Source: Omnitrophica bacterium RIFCSPLOWO2_01_FULL_45_10b | GTDB taxonomy: Bacteria > Omnitrophota > Omnitrophia > Omnitrophales > Danuiimicrobiaceae | Direction of reading: 5' to 3' | DNA: 8,635 nucleotides | Assembly (NCBI GenBank): GCA_001804205.1 | Contig: MHFM01000008.1 | Span: 3,526-12,160 of the forward strand | Shown: positions 1-6,084 of the stretch, piece by piece | Layout: every line of letters starts with the position of its first letter | How positions within the stretch are numbered: the first letter of the stretch is position 1 | Notes under the pieces: model-generated | What the model was told of the DNA's origin: nothing | Seen by the model: the letters and a program-made list of their open reading frames with translations, nothing else | Databases searched by the model: none | Translations under genes and position numbers: made by a program

Positions 1-2
1 GC

Positions 3-404
3 GCTTTTTATTCACTTGCTCATTTTTTTGATAACGGACAAATTTTTATTCCGAAGGATCCTTCATTTGGCGATGCCATATGGCTGCTTTTAGGTTATTT
101 GGAACCCATTGTGAAACATTTCCCTGTCATTCTTCCTGAATTCACGGGTTTATTTTTATTTGGAATTCTTTTGAATGAGGCTTTTATCCGGACTCGGTCT
201 CTTTTTCTTTCTATTGGGATTCATGCCGGCGCTGTTTTTCTTATCAAATTCCAACATTCTTTTGTGCGCCTCGAACCAAATGGTTATCATCCTTTGTTTG
301 GACAAAGTTCCTATTCGGATGCGCCCATTGAGTGGTTGATGCTTGTGGTTTTGGGATGTGTCGTGTGGTGGTTTACGCGCCAAAACGCCTCCGTTGACAG
401 CTAA
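3..404 (+). CDS. CPBP-family intramembrane metalloprotease, 5'-truncated
   Basis: Only the C-terminal part is present: the reading frame is open from the first full codon of the window (base 3) to TAA at 402-404, so the true start lies upstream. The visible 133 residues contain two late motifs of the CPBP (CAAX protease/bacteriocin-processing, Abi) family. One is FYSLAHFF, with a putative metal-ligand His encoded at 21-23. The other is a hydrophobic GLFLFGILLNEAFIRTRSLF helix followed by SIGIHAG, with its His at 222-224. The family usually has Asn four residues after that second His; here it is Val. The glutamate motif (EExxxR) would lie upstream and cannot be checked. A last hydrophobic helix (LMLVVLGCVVWWF) precedes a polar tail. 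These proteins are multi-pass inner-membrane enzymes; the substrate cannot be inferred. A TTG at 99 could be read as a start but would cut off the first His motif. Confidence 0.75.
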   Translation, partial: AFYSLAHFFDNGQIFIPKDPSFGDAIWLLLGYLEPIVKHFPVILPEFTGLFLFGILLNEAFIRTRSLFLSIGIHAGAVFLIKFQHSFVRLEPNGYHPLFGQSSYSDAPIEWLMLVVLGCVVWWFTRQNASVDS

Positions 405-421
405 GAAAATTGTGAGATAAT
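394..421 (+). promoter_or_regulatory. Sigma70-type promoter for the cysteine desulfurase operon
   Basis: A perfect -35 TTGACA (394-399) and a -10 GATAAT (416-421, 5 of 6 to consensus) are separated by 16 bases. The -35 lies inside the last codons of the upstream protease gene. Transcription would start near 428, giving a leader of about 80 bases before the ATG at 509. I saw no strong hairpin in that leader. Only sequence match supports this call. Confidence 0.6.
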
Positions 422-508
422 ACACACGGATAAGTGATTCAGCCTCATTCCTATCTCATTTAAAATCAATGACTTACAACTATTACATCAGGAGAATTTT
501 CACTTAAG

Positions 509-1684
509 ATGATTTATTTGGATAACAACGCGACAACCAAAGTAGCGCCTGAAGTAAAGCAAACGATGGATCCATTTTGTTGCGACGATTACGGCAATCC
601 TTCCGCGCTTTATGATTTCGGGACTCGTACGCGCCGAGTGGTTGAAGAATCTCGCAAAGATGTTGCGCAGCTTTTGGGGGCGAAAACAGAGCGGGAAATT
701 ATGTTCACAAGCGGTGGCACCGAAAGCAATCATACCGCCATTTACTCAGCCTTGAAAGCACGCCCCAATCGCAAACATATCGTAACGTCTCAAGTAGAAC
801 ATTCTTCTATCCGCAATCTTTGCCAGGTGCTCAGCCAAGAAGGTTATAAAATTATTTCCGTCGGAGTTTCAAAAGACGGTGCTTTGAATTGGGAAGAGTT
901 TGAAGCCGCGCTGACAGATGATGTTGCGATTGTTTCAATCATGTGGGCCAATAATGAAACCGGTGTCCTTTTCCCAATCGAACGCATCGCTGCTTTGGTC
1001 AAACAAAAAGGGATTCTTTTTCATACGGATGCCATCCAAGCGATCGGAAAAATACCCATCAATTTAGCTCAGATACCGGTCGATTATCTTTCTTTTTCAG
1101 CTCATAAATTTCATGGCCCGAAAGGTATCGGCGCGCTTTATGTTCGTGAAGGAACTCCATTTGCTCCGCTTTTTTTTGGAGGCCGGCAAGAGCGCGATCG
1201 AAGAGCGGGAACCGAAAACGTTCCGGGCATTGTTGGATTAAATTGCGCGCTTCAATTAGCTGTCCGCGCCTTGGATCAAGAGCCTTTTCGAATTGCGAAT
1301 TTGAGAGATCAACTGGAACACGAACTCATAACAAAAATTCCAGAAAGCTTTATGAATGGGAAGCAAAGTCAAAGAATTCCCAATACGACCAATATCACAA
1401 TTCCCGGAATTGAAGCGGAGGCTTTTTTGATCCGTTTGAACCAAAAGGGAATTGCTGCCTCAAGCGGTTCAGCTTGTTTAACGGGAGCGCTTGAGCCTTC
1501 TCATGTGTTGCAGGCAATGGGCCATTCCGAGGAGCTTGCGTTTAGTTCTTTGCGCTTTAGTTTGAGCCGCTATACAACGGCGGAAGACATTGAAGCTGCT
1601 ATTCGGATTATTCCGTCGCTTGTTGATGAGCTTCGAAAGTTAAATCAAAAAGGGAAATTAGTTTATGGCTCATCCAGTCACTGA
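509..1684 (+). CDS. nifS: Cysteine desulfurase, NifS/IscS family (class V aminotransferase fold)
   Basis: This PLP enzyme takes sulfur from L-cysteine as an enzyme persulfide, releases alanine, and supplies sulfur for Fe-S clusters and other thio-cofactors. The 391-residue length is normal for the family. It opens with the typical MIYLDNNATT. His98 (in QVEHSS) would stack on PLP, Asp174 (FHTDAIQ) would contact its ring nitrogen, and Lys200 in SFSAHKFHGPKG is the Schiff-base lysine. Cys323 in SSGSACLTGALEPSHVL is the persulfide cysteine, in the group I arrangement. The ATG at 509 has AGGAG at 490-494, a rather long 14-base gap, but the protein begins exactly where family members do. Its 3' end overlaps the mrp gene by 20 bases, so the two are surely co-transcribed. 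Whether it serves general ISC-type assembly or a dedicated role cannot be told; no IscU, NifU or SufE partner is visible here. Confidence 0.95.
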   Translation: MIYLDNNATTKVAPEVKQTMDPFCCDDYGNPSALYDFGTRTRRVVEESRKDVAQLLGAKTEREIMFTSGGTESNHTAIYSALKARPNRKHIVTSQVEHSSIRNLCQVLSQEGYKIISVGVSKDGALNWEEFEAALTDDVAIVSIMWANNETGVLFPIERIAALVKQKGILFHTDAIQAIGKIPINLAQIPVDYLSFSAHKFHGPKGIGALYVREGTPFAPLFFGGRQERDRRAGTENVPGIVGLNCALQLAVRALDQEPFRIANLRDQLEHELITKIPESFMNGKQSQRIPNTTNITIPGIEAEAFLIRLNQKGIAASSGSACLTGALEPSHVLQAMGHSEELAFSSLRFSLSRYTTAEDIEAAIRIIPSLVDELRKLNQKGKLVYGSSSH

Positions 1685-2768
1685 AGAGCAGGTTTTGAAC
1701 GCATTAAAAACGGTTAAGGATCCGGACCTTCATCGGGATATTGTAAGCCTTGGTTTTGTGAAGGATCTTAAGATTGAAAACGGAACCGTTTGTTTTAATT
1801 TTGAGCTGACAACGCCCGCTTGTCCTGTGAAAGACCAAATGAAACAAGAATGCGAAGTTAAAATTCGTCAATTGCCCGGTGTTTCGAAGGTGGAAATCAA
1901 AATGTCGGCTCAAGTGAAGGGTCGCGCCGGTTTCGAAAAAGCCGCCGTGTTACCGGGAGTTCGAAATGTGATTGCCATTGCCAGCGGAAAAGGCGGGGTA
2001 GGAAAGTCAACCGTTTGTGCCAATCTTGCTTTAGCGTTGGCAAGCAGTGGCGCCAAAGTAGGCCTTCTTGATTGCGATATTTACGGGCCCAGCATGCCGC
2101 TCATGTTTGGTTTGGTGGGCCAACAACCTCATGTGAGCGCAGACCAAAAAATTATTCCGCTTGATGCGCACGGAATTAAATTAATGTCGATTGGCTTTCT
2201 TGCACGAGAAAATTCCCCGGTGATTTGGCGCGGCCCGATGGTCCATCAAATTCTACAACAATTTCTGACGCGCGTTGAATGGGGCGACCTTGATTATTTG
2301 ATGCTGGATTTACCGCCCGGAACCGGCGATGCGCAGTTGACGCTCACGCAATCAGCAGCTTTGTCGGGGGCTGTGATTGTCACGACGCCGCAAGAAGTCA
2401 GTCTCATTGATGCACGCAAAGGGCTTCAGATGTTTCAGAAGGTCAATGTTCCGGTGCTTGGATTAATTGAAAATATGAGTTATTTTTCGTGCCCTGATTG
2501 CGGAAAAGTTGTGGATATTTTTCGAAGCGGCGGTGGTGAAAAAATGGCCAAGGAACTTAGCGTGCCGCTGTTGGGCCAAATTCCGATTGATCCTGTTGTT
2601 TCAGAAACAGGGGATCAAGGTCTGCCAATTGTCGCAGCGCATCCTGATTCGACAACCGCAAAAATTTATGGAATTATTGCCGGCGCAATTGCGGCTCAAA
2701 TGAGCATCGCCAATATGCAAAGTTCAGCCGGTGATATTGATATCAAATGGGAAACCAGCAAATCCTAA
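1665..2768 (+). CDS. mrp: Mrp/ApbC-type P-loop ATPase, Fe-S carrier, with N-terminal MIP18 (DUF59) domain
   Basis: This is a cytosolic Fe-S cluster scaffold or carrier of the Mrp/ApbC/Nbp35 family. Residues about 5-80 form a MIP18/DUF59 domain with its signature TTPACPVKDQ (Cys53). The NTPase domain follows: the deviant Walker A SGKGGVGKST spans 107-116 with the signature lysine Lys109, and DCDIYGPSMP (136-145) and LDLPPGTGD (214-222) are strongly conserved family motifs. Cys276 and Cys279 (FSCPDCGK) form the CxxC that binds a bridging cluster across the dimer. The 367-residue length fits. The ATG at 1665 lies within the end of the desulfurase gene, with AGGGA at 1651-1655 upstream. The 3' end overlaps the DUF971 gene by 22 bases. 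Being next to a cysteine desulfurase fits a role in moving clusters to apo-proteins. Confidence in the family is very high; the client proteins are unknown. Confidence 0.96.
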   Translation: MAHPVTEEQVLNALKTVKDPDLHRDIVSLGFVKDLKIENGTVCFNFELTTPACPVKDQMKQECEVKIRQLPGVSKVEIKMSAQVKGRAGFEKAAVLPGVRNVIAIASGKGGVGKSTVCANLALALASSGAKVGLLDCDIYGPSMPLMFGLVGQQPHVSADQKIIPLDAHGIKLMSIGFLARENSPVIWRGPMVHQILQQFLTRVEWGDLDYLMLDLPPGTGDAQLTLTQSAALSGAVIVTTPQEVSLIDARKGLQMFQKVNVPVLGLIENMSYFSCPDCGKVVDIFRSGGGEKMAKELSVPLLGQIPIDPVVSETGDQGLPIVAAHPDSTTAKIYGIIAGAIAAQMSIANMQSSAGDIDIKWETSKS

Positions 2769-3070
2769 TACCGCTTGAGATCAAACAAGCGGATCGTGAC
2801 ACCCTTTTGATTCGCTGGCAAGACGGCCATGAAAGCAAATATCCAAGCGGTTACTTGAGAGAGTTATGCCGTTGCGCGGGTTGCGTGGATGAATGGTCAG
2901 GCGCAAAACGATTTGATCCTTCCGAAATTCCGGCTGATATCCACCCCCTTCAAATTCAAGGGGTAGGCCGCTATGGGATTCGGGTGAACTGGAGCGATGG
3001 GCATAATACGGGAATTTACACCTTTCAATATTTACGCGAAATTTGTCCTTGCGCGAAGTGCGCCAGGTAA
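2747..3070 (+). CDS. DUF971 (GBBH-like N-terminal domain) protein, predicted zinc- or cluster-binding
   Basis: This 107-residue protein is a stand-alone DUF971 domain, the fold found at the N-terminus of gamma-butyrobetaine hydroxylase and at the C-terminus of plant HCF101. It looks internally duplicated: WQDGHES..YLRELCRCAGC in the first half and WSDGHNT..YLREICPCAKC in the second. Cys41, Cys43, Cys46 and His86 match the Zn site known from gamma-butyrobetaine hydroxylase (three Cys and one His). A second CxCxxC (Cys100, 102, 105) lies at the very C-terminus. The gene begins 22 bases inside the end of mrp, in the -1 frame relative to it, and I see no clear Shine-Dalgarno at ATG 2747, so translational coupling is likely. 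Mrp plus this protein gives the HCF101 domain order as two polypeptides. I infer an accessory role in Fe-S cluster handling; its biochemical function is not established. Confidence 0.9.
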   Translation: MGNQQILIPLEIKQADRDTLLIRWQDGHESKYPSGYLRELCRCAGCVDEWSGAKRFDPSEIPADIHPLQIQGVGRYGIRVNWSDGHNTGIYTFQYLREICPCAKCAR

Positions 3071-3100
3071 TTTATATTAAGCACGAGCACTTCACAAAAC

Positions 3101-3165
3101 TGTCATCCTGAGGCGCAGCCGAAGGATCTACGAGTCGCAGATTCTTCGCTGCGCTCAGAATGACA
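3101..3165. repeat. Palindromic intergenic repeat (TGTCATCCTGAG type)
   Basis: A near-perfect inverted repeat: 3101-3129 (starting TGTCATCCTGAGGCGCAG) pairs with 3139-3165 (ending CGCTCAGAATGACA) around a 9-base loop, with two single-base bulges and one mismatch. On the reverse strand it can be read as the peptide HSERSEESA, a familiar spurious product of this repeat type, seen dispersed in many bacterial genomes. It lies between the DUF971 gene and folE. No T-run follows, so it is not a standard terminator, but a transcript crossing it would fold strongly. Confidence 0.85.
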
Positions 3166-3187
3166 TGATTTCGGAAAGGCGAAACAA

Positions 3188-3769
3188 ATGCACGATTTAG
3201 AAACGCAGGTCAAACAGGGAAATATCGAATCCATTGTTAAAGACTTAATCTCTCTCTTGGGGGAAGACCCCAATAGGGAAGGCCTTCTTAAAACCCCAAA
3301 ACGCGTAGAGTCTTCGCTTAAATTTCTAACCCGGGGATATAAACAAGATATTGAAAAAATCTTGAACGGCGCCATTTACGAAGAAAATTATGATGAGATG
3401 GTTGTCGTTAAGGACATCGATTTGTTCAGCCTTTGCGAACACCACTTACTTCCATTTTACGGCAAAGCCAATGTGGCGTATCTTCCGGACGGCAAGATTA
3501 TCGGATTAAGCAAAATTCCGCGTATTGTCGATGTGTTTTCGCGCCGTATGCAGGTTCAAGAGCGGCTGACGAGCCAAATTGCAGATTGCCTCATGCAGCA
3601 TCTCAGACCCAAAGGAGTCGCGGTCGTTATCGAAGCTTTTCACTTGTGCATGGCGATGCGAGGAGTTGAGAAAAAAGACTCCTTTTGTGTAACGAGCTCC
3701 ATGCTTGGAATGTTTCGCAGTGACCCCAGATCTCGGGCGGAGTTTTTTAGTTTGGTCGGAAAACGTTGA
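3188..3769 (+). CDS. folE: GTP cyclohydrolase I (FolE type)
   Basis: This enzyme converts GTP to 7,8-dihydroneopterin triphosphate, the first step to tetrahydrofolate, and in many bacteria also feeds biopterin or queuosine-type pathways. The 193-residue length is normal for the bacterial homodecamer. Zn and catalytic residues are visible: Cys83, His85 and His86 in SLCEHHLLPFYGKA, and Cys154 in FHLCMAMRGVEK. The motif EDPNREGLLKTPKRV near residues 26-40 and the C-terminal SSMLGMFRSDPRSRAEF are also typical. ATG 3188 has AAGG at 3176-3179 with an 8-base gap. The gene is 117 bases after the DUF971 gene, with a palindromic repeat between. A weak promoter-like pair (TTGCGC at 3049, TATATT at 3073, 18-base spacing) could drive it separately. 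It converges on lpxD with 6 bases between the stops. A phhB gene 2.7 kb away suggests further pterin use. Confidence 0.96.
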   Translation: MHDLETQVKQGNIESIVKDLISLLGEDPNREGLLKTPKRVESSLKFLTRGYKQDIEKILNGAIYEENYDEMVVVKDIDLFSLCEHHLLPFYGKANVAYLPDGKIIGLSKIPRIVDVFSRRMQVQERLTSQIADCLMQHLRPKGVAVVIEAFHLCMAMRGVEKKDSFCVTSSMLGMFRSDPRSRAEFFSLVGKR

Positions 3770-3775
3770 TCTGCT

Positions 3776-4831
3776 TTACGGCTTACTTGCCTTCAATTCG
3801 GCCAATTCTCTTTCAAGCGCTTCGATTCGTTTCTTAAGTTCGCCCACAAGTTCTTGGGTTTCGTGGCTTCTCAATTGAGCCGCTACTTGCTTGCGCATTT
3901 CTTCGTAAGGGCGGGCAGGAGCGCCGATCCATACTTGCTTTGGCGGGATGGCTTTTCCGGAAGGAACGCCTGTCTGCGCCCCAAGTGTGGCTTGGTCCCC
4001 AATTTCACAATGGTCTCCCAAACCTGAACGCCCGCCCATCACAACATAATTTCCAACCTTTGAACTTCCAGAAATTCCTACTTGCGCCGAAAGGCAGCTA
4101 TGCGCTCCGATTTCAACATTATGAGCGATTTGAACTAAGTTATCGATTTTAACACCTCGGCCGATCGTGGTGGAACCTATGGTGGCGCGGTCAATGGTCA
4201 CGCAGGCCCCGATTTCTGCATCGTCTTGAATGATTACATTTCCTACTTGTGGTACTTTAGCTTGTTTTTCGCCGTCAAAGACATATCCAAATCCGTCCGA
4301 ACCGATGACAGTCCCTGCATGAATGACCACGTGATTTCCGATTTCTGTTCGAGGATAAAGTACGGTATGGGGATGAATAATGGTATGTTCTCCGATTTTT
4401 GTTTCCCGGTCGATATAGGCATAGGAACGAATGACGGTATCGCTGCCAATGACCACACCTTCTCCAATAAAAGCAAGCGGTTCGATCGTAACATCTTTTC
4501 CAATTTTGGCACTTTTTGCGATCAATGCCTTTTCCGATATGGTTTTGGAGTAGGTTTGAGGAGGATTAAAAAGTCCCAACAGAATGGCCCAGGCAAGCTT
4601 TGGATTTTGCGACCGAATTAATGGTTTTTTCGCCGCGCTTATTTTCTCGGGAACAATCAAGGCGGCAAGAGGAGAAGCCTCCATCTCGGAAAGTCTCTTT
4701 TCTTCCGTCAAATAGGCTAATTGGCCAGGTCGAGGCTGTTCAATGCTCGTAATGCCTGAAATCTTAACTGTCCCGTCGCCAACAACAGTCCCTTGGACCA
4801 TTTGAGCGAGTTCGTTCAGTGTTTTTTCCAT
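3776..4831 (-). CDS. lpxD: UDP-3-O-(3-hydroxyacyl)glucosamine N-acyltransferase (LpxD)
   Basis: This enzyme transfers a 3-hydroxyacyl chain from acyl-ACP to the amine of UDP-3-O-acylglucosamine, the third step of lipid A synthesis at the cytoplasmic face of the inner membrane. It is direct evidence for an LPS-type outer membrane. The N-terminal uridine-binding domain (about 1-100, opening TLNELAQMVQGTVVGDG) precedes a long left-handed beta-helix of hexapeptide repeats (about 103-300). The active-site motif DNLVQIAHNVEIGAHS places the catalytic base at His237; GSDGFGY (177-183) is also conserved. The C-terminus (about 327-350) is a predicted coiled helix rich in Glu, Lys and Leu. At 351 residues it has family length. 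The start has AAGGG just upstream, but its best promoter would leave a leader of only a few bases. No other lipid A gene is adjacent, so it is not in the common lpxD-fabZ-lpxA cluster. Confidence 0.96.
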   Translation of the reverse strand: MEKTLNELAQMVQGTVVGDGTVKISGITSIEQPRPGQLAYLTEEKRLSEMEASPLAALIVPEKISAAKKPLIRSQNPKLAWAILLGLFNPPQTYSKTISEKALIAKSAKIGKDVTIEPLAFIGEGVVIGSDTVIRSYAYIDRETKIGEHTIIHPHTVLYPRTEIGNHVVIHAGTVIGSDGFGYVFDGEKQAKVPQVGNVIIQDDAEIGACVTIDRATIGSTTIGRGVKIDNLVQIAHNVEIGAHSCLSAQVGISGSSKVGNYVVMGGRSGLGDHCEIGDQATLGAQTGVPSGKAIPPKQVWIGAPARPYEEMRKQVAAQLRSHETQELVGELKKRIEALERELAELKASKP

Positions 4832-4842
4832 TTTGAACCCTT

Positions 4843-4871
4843 ATTCTAAAGGGACAGTCTTACATTGTCAA
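4843..4871 (-). promoter_or_regulatory. Sigma70-type promoter for lpxD
   Basis: Read on the minus strand: perfect TTGACA at 4871-4866 and TAGAAT at 4848-4843 (5 of 6), separated by exactly 17 bases. Transcription would start near 4836, only about 5 bases before the lpxD ATG (4831-4829). The AAGGG that looks like a ribosome site (4842-4838) would then lie at or before the start point, so translation from this promoter would be close to leaderless. Its -35 overlaps that of the opposite promoter. Confidence 0.6.
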
Positions 4872-4893
4872 TGAAGCTAAAGTAGCTTACAAT
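4865..4893 (+). promoter_or_regulatory. Sigma70-type promoter for the 4921 lipoprotein gene
   Basis: TTGTCA (4865-4870) and TACAAT (4888-4893), each 5 of 6 to consensus, are separated by exactly 17 bases. Transcription would start near 4900, giving a leader of about 20 bases that contains the ribosome site AGGGGG (4911-4916). The -35 overlaps that of the lpxD promoter within the near-palindrome ATTGTCAAT (4864-4872). Confidence 0.6.
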
Positions 4894-4920
4894 AACAGCC
4901 TACATCAAAAAGGGGGATTC

Positions 4921-5817
4921 ATGGCAAGACGAATGGCGTTAGGGGTTTTATTTCTTTTGCTTCTTTCCGGGTGTTTTGAGACAAATTTTAATTTTAAAAC
5001 CATCGTTCATCGAAATGGAAAAATCGACCGCGAAGTTCAAATCAATGGCCGCGGCGCGGACCGGTTTTTGCCACCGTCAGGCCCTGCTTGGAACGTAAAA
5101 ACCTCGGAAACAAAGGGAGGGGAATCCATTCTCAGGGATACTCATTATCATATTCATGCCTCCGGCCATTTTATTGATCCTTCAAGCTTTGCGAGCGATT
5201 TTCGCTATGATACTCCGGACTTGATTTCTAACTTAACGGATGAAACGCGTCAAGAACTGAGCGGCGAATTGGGTATTTTGGAGCCTTTTGAAAAAGAAAT
5301 TGGAACAGACAACCAAATTGCGCTGAAACAAAAGTCGTTGCTTTTTACAACGCGTTACGAGTATACGGAAATTTTTCATGTCCGATGGATCATTCCAATC
5401 CTGCTTCATGATCTTAAAAAGGAAATTGTTCGCGAACGAACAGTTTCATTAAAATCTCAATCTGTGTCTGAGACTAATGAGGCTTCAACAGGCGCAACAA
5501 TTGAACCGGAGCTTCTTGCGCCCGCTAAAATCGAAGAGCTTGCACTTAAAAGGATGAAAGAAGAAATCCTTCCCAAATTCCAATTCCATTCCGAAGTGAC
5601 GCTTCCGGGGAGAATTGTTGATGCCAATGCCACGGCCGTACAAGGGAAGACCGGGATTTGGGATTTTAACGCCGCCGTTTTTGAGGGAAAAGACGGCACC
5701 TACACGATCCACATTACTTCAAAAGCTCTGAATAAGCGTGCGATCATGCTGACACTTTTACTCTTATTGATTATTGCCGTTAGCCTTATTTTCTTCCGTT
5801 CGCGGCGGATGAAGTAA
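4921..5817 (+). CDS. Uncharacterised lipoprotein with C-terminal membrane helix (LppM/DUF3153-like at most)
   Basis: I do not recognise a specific function. The 298-residue product starts with a short basic region and hydrophobic core ending in the lipobox LLSGC, with Cys18 as predicted lipidation site, so it should be exported and acylated. The body (about 19-270) looks largely beta-rich, with a charged, helix-prone stretch near 195-217. A segment near 222-265 (VTLPGRIVDANATAVQGKTGIWDF) resembles the end of LppM/DUF3153 domains, which show the same alternation of a 'vtlpG' strand and a 'W' strand; this is a weak resemblance. A clear transmembrane helix at about 274-292 (LTLLLLLIIAVSLIFF) is followed by the basic tail RSRRMK. 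With an N-terminal lipid anchor and a C-terminal helix, the protein would be held at both ends, with the body outside the cytoplasmic membrane. ATG 4921 has a good AGGGGG ribosome site. It diverges from lpxD. Confidence 0.8.
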   Translation: MARRMALGVLFLLLLSGCFETNFNFKTIVHRNGKIDREVQINGRGADRFLPPSGPAWNVKTSETKGGESILRDTHYHIHASGHFIDPSSFASDFRYDTPDLISNLTDETRQELSGELGILEPFEKEIGTDNQIALKQKSLLFTTRYEYTEIFHVRWIIPILLHDLKKEIVRERTVSLKSQSVSETNEASTGATIEPELLAPAKIEELALKRMKEEILPKFQFHSEVTLPGRIVDANATAVQGKTGIWDFNAAVFEGKDGTYTIHITSKALNKRAIMLTLLLLLIIAVSLIFFRSRRMK

Positions 5818-5856
5818 CGTTCATTCTTCTAAAATTCACTCCAGGCCAACAATAAT

Positions 5857-5885
5857 TTGACAAAATCAAATTATTCAGGCATACT
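5857..5885 (+). promoter_or_regulatory. Candidate promoter of the structured RNA/leader region
   Basis: Perfect -35 TTGACA (5857-5862), 17 bases, then CATACT (5880-5885), which keeps the key second A and last T of the -10 (4 of 6). The start would fall near 5890-5893, at the foot of the first large RNA hairpin. The TTG of the -35 is also the nominal start of a 63-codon frame, which I do not accept as a gene. Confidence 0.45.
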
Positions 5886-6019
5886 TACTTTTGTAACAGG
5901 TAATATCCCAATGAAAACAGGTAACGTAATACCCTTTATTACAAAAAGCACAATGCCACATACCGTGTGGTGCGTTTATCGTCTGTCTTGCGATAAGCAT
6001 TACTTTCGCGGTCCGGTAG

Positions 6020-6084
6020 TGGGCTTTGGGGGTGTTACGAACTCCTGATTTAAACCCAAGAATTTTTAGAGTTTCTAAAGCCCA
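6020..6084 (+). promoter_or_regulatory. Predicted antiterminator pairing
   Basis: TGGGCTTT at 6020-6027 is an exact copy of 6104-6111, part of the terminator's 3' arm and first T-run base. It can therefore pair perfectly (8 pairs) with AAAGCCCA at 6077-6084, the terminator's 5' arm, and block the terminator. The same 6020-6027 segment can instead be held by AAACCCA at 6052-6058, freeing the terminator to form. Three mutually exclusive pairings in this order are the usual wiring of transcription attenuators; whether they switch in the cell is inference. Confidence 0.45.

Noticed and set aside
2740..2770. Programmed -1 frameshift fusing Mrp to DUF971
   Set aside because: The frame relation fits, but no slippery X XXY YYZ heptamer is present in the mrp reading phase across the overlap; ordinary coupled translation explains it.
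3049..3078. folE promoter TTGCGC-18-TATATT
   Set aside because: The -35 matches only half of the consensus; too weak to list as a feature.
3103..3375. Minus-strand frame of 90 codons with HSERSEESA
   Set aside because: It is a read-through of the palindromic repeat plus the antisense of folE; this peptide is a known spurious product of the repeat.
4226..4621. Plus-strand frame of 131 codons
   Set aside because: It lies wholly antisense within lpxD, has low-complexity residue use and no family motif; lpxD is certain.
5857..6048. 63-codon frame from TTG
   Set aside because: The TTG is the -35 of a promoter-like sequence, there is no ribosome site, and the frame runs through strong RNA hairpins. 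Kept only as a possible leader peptide from 5911.
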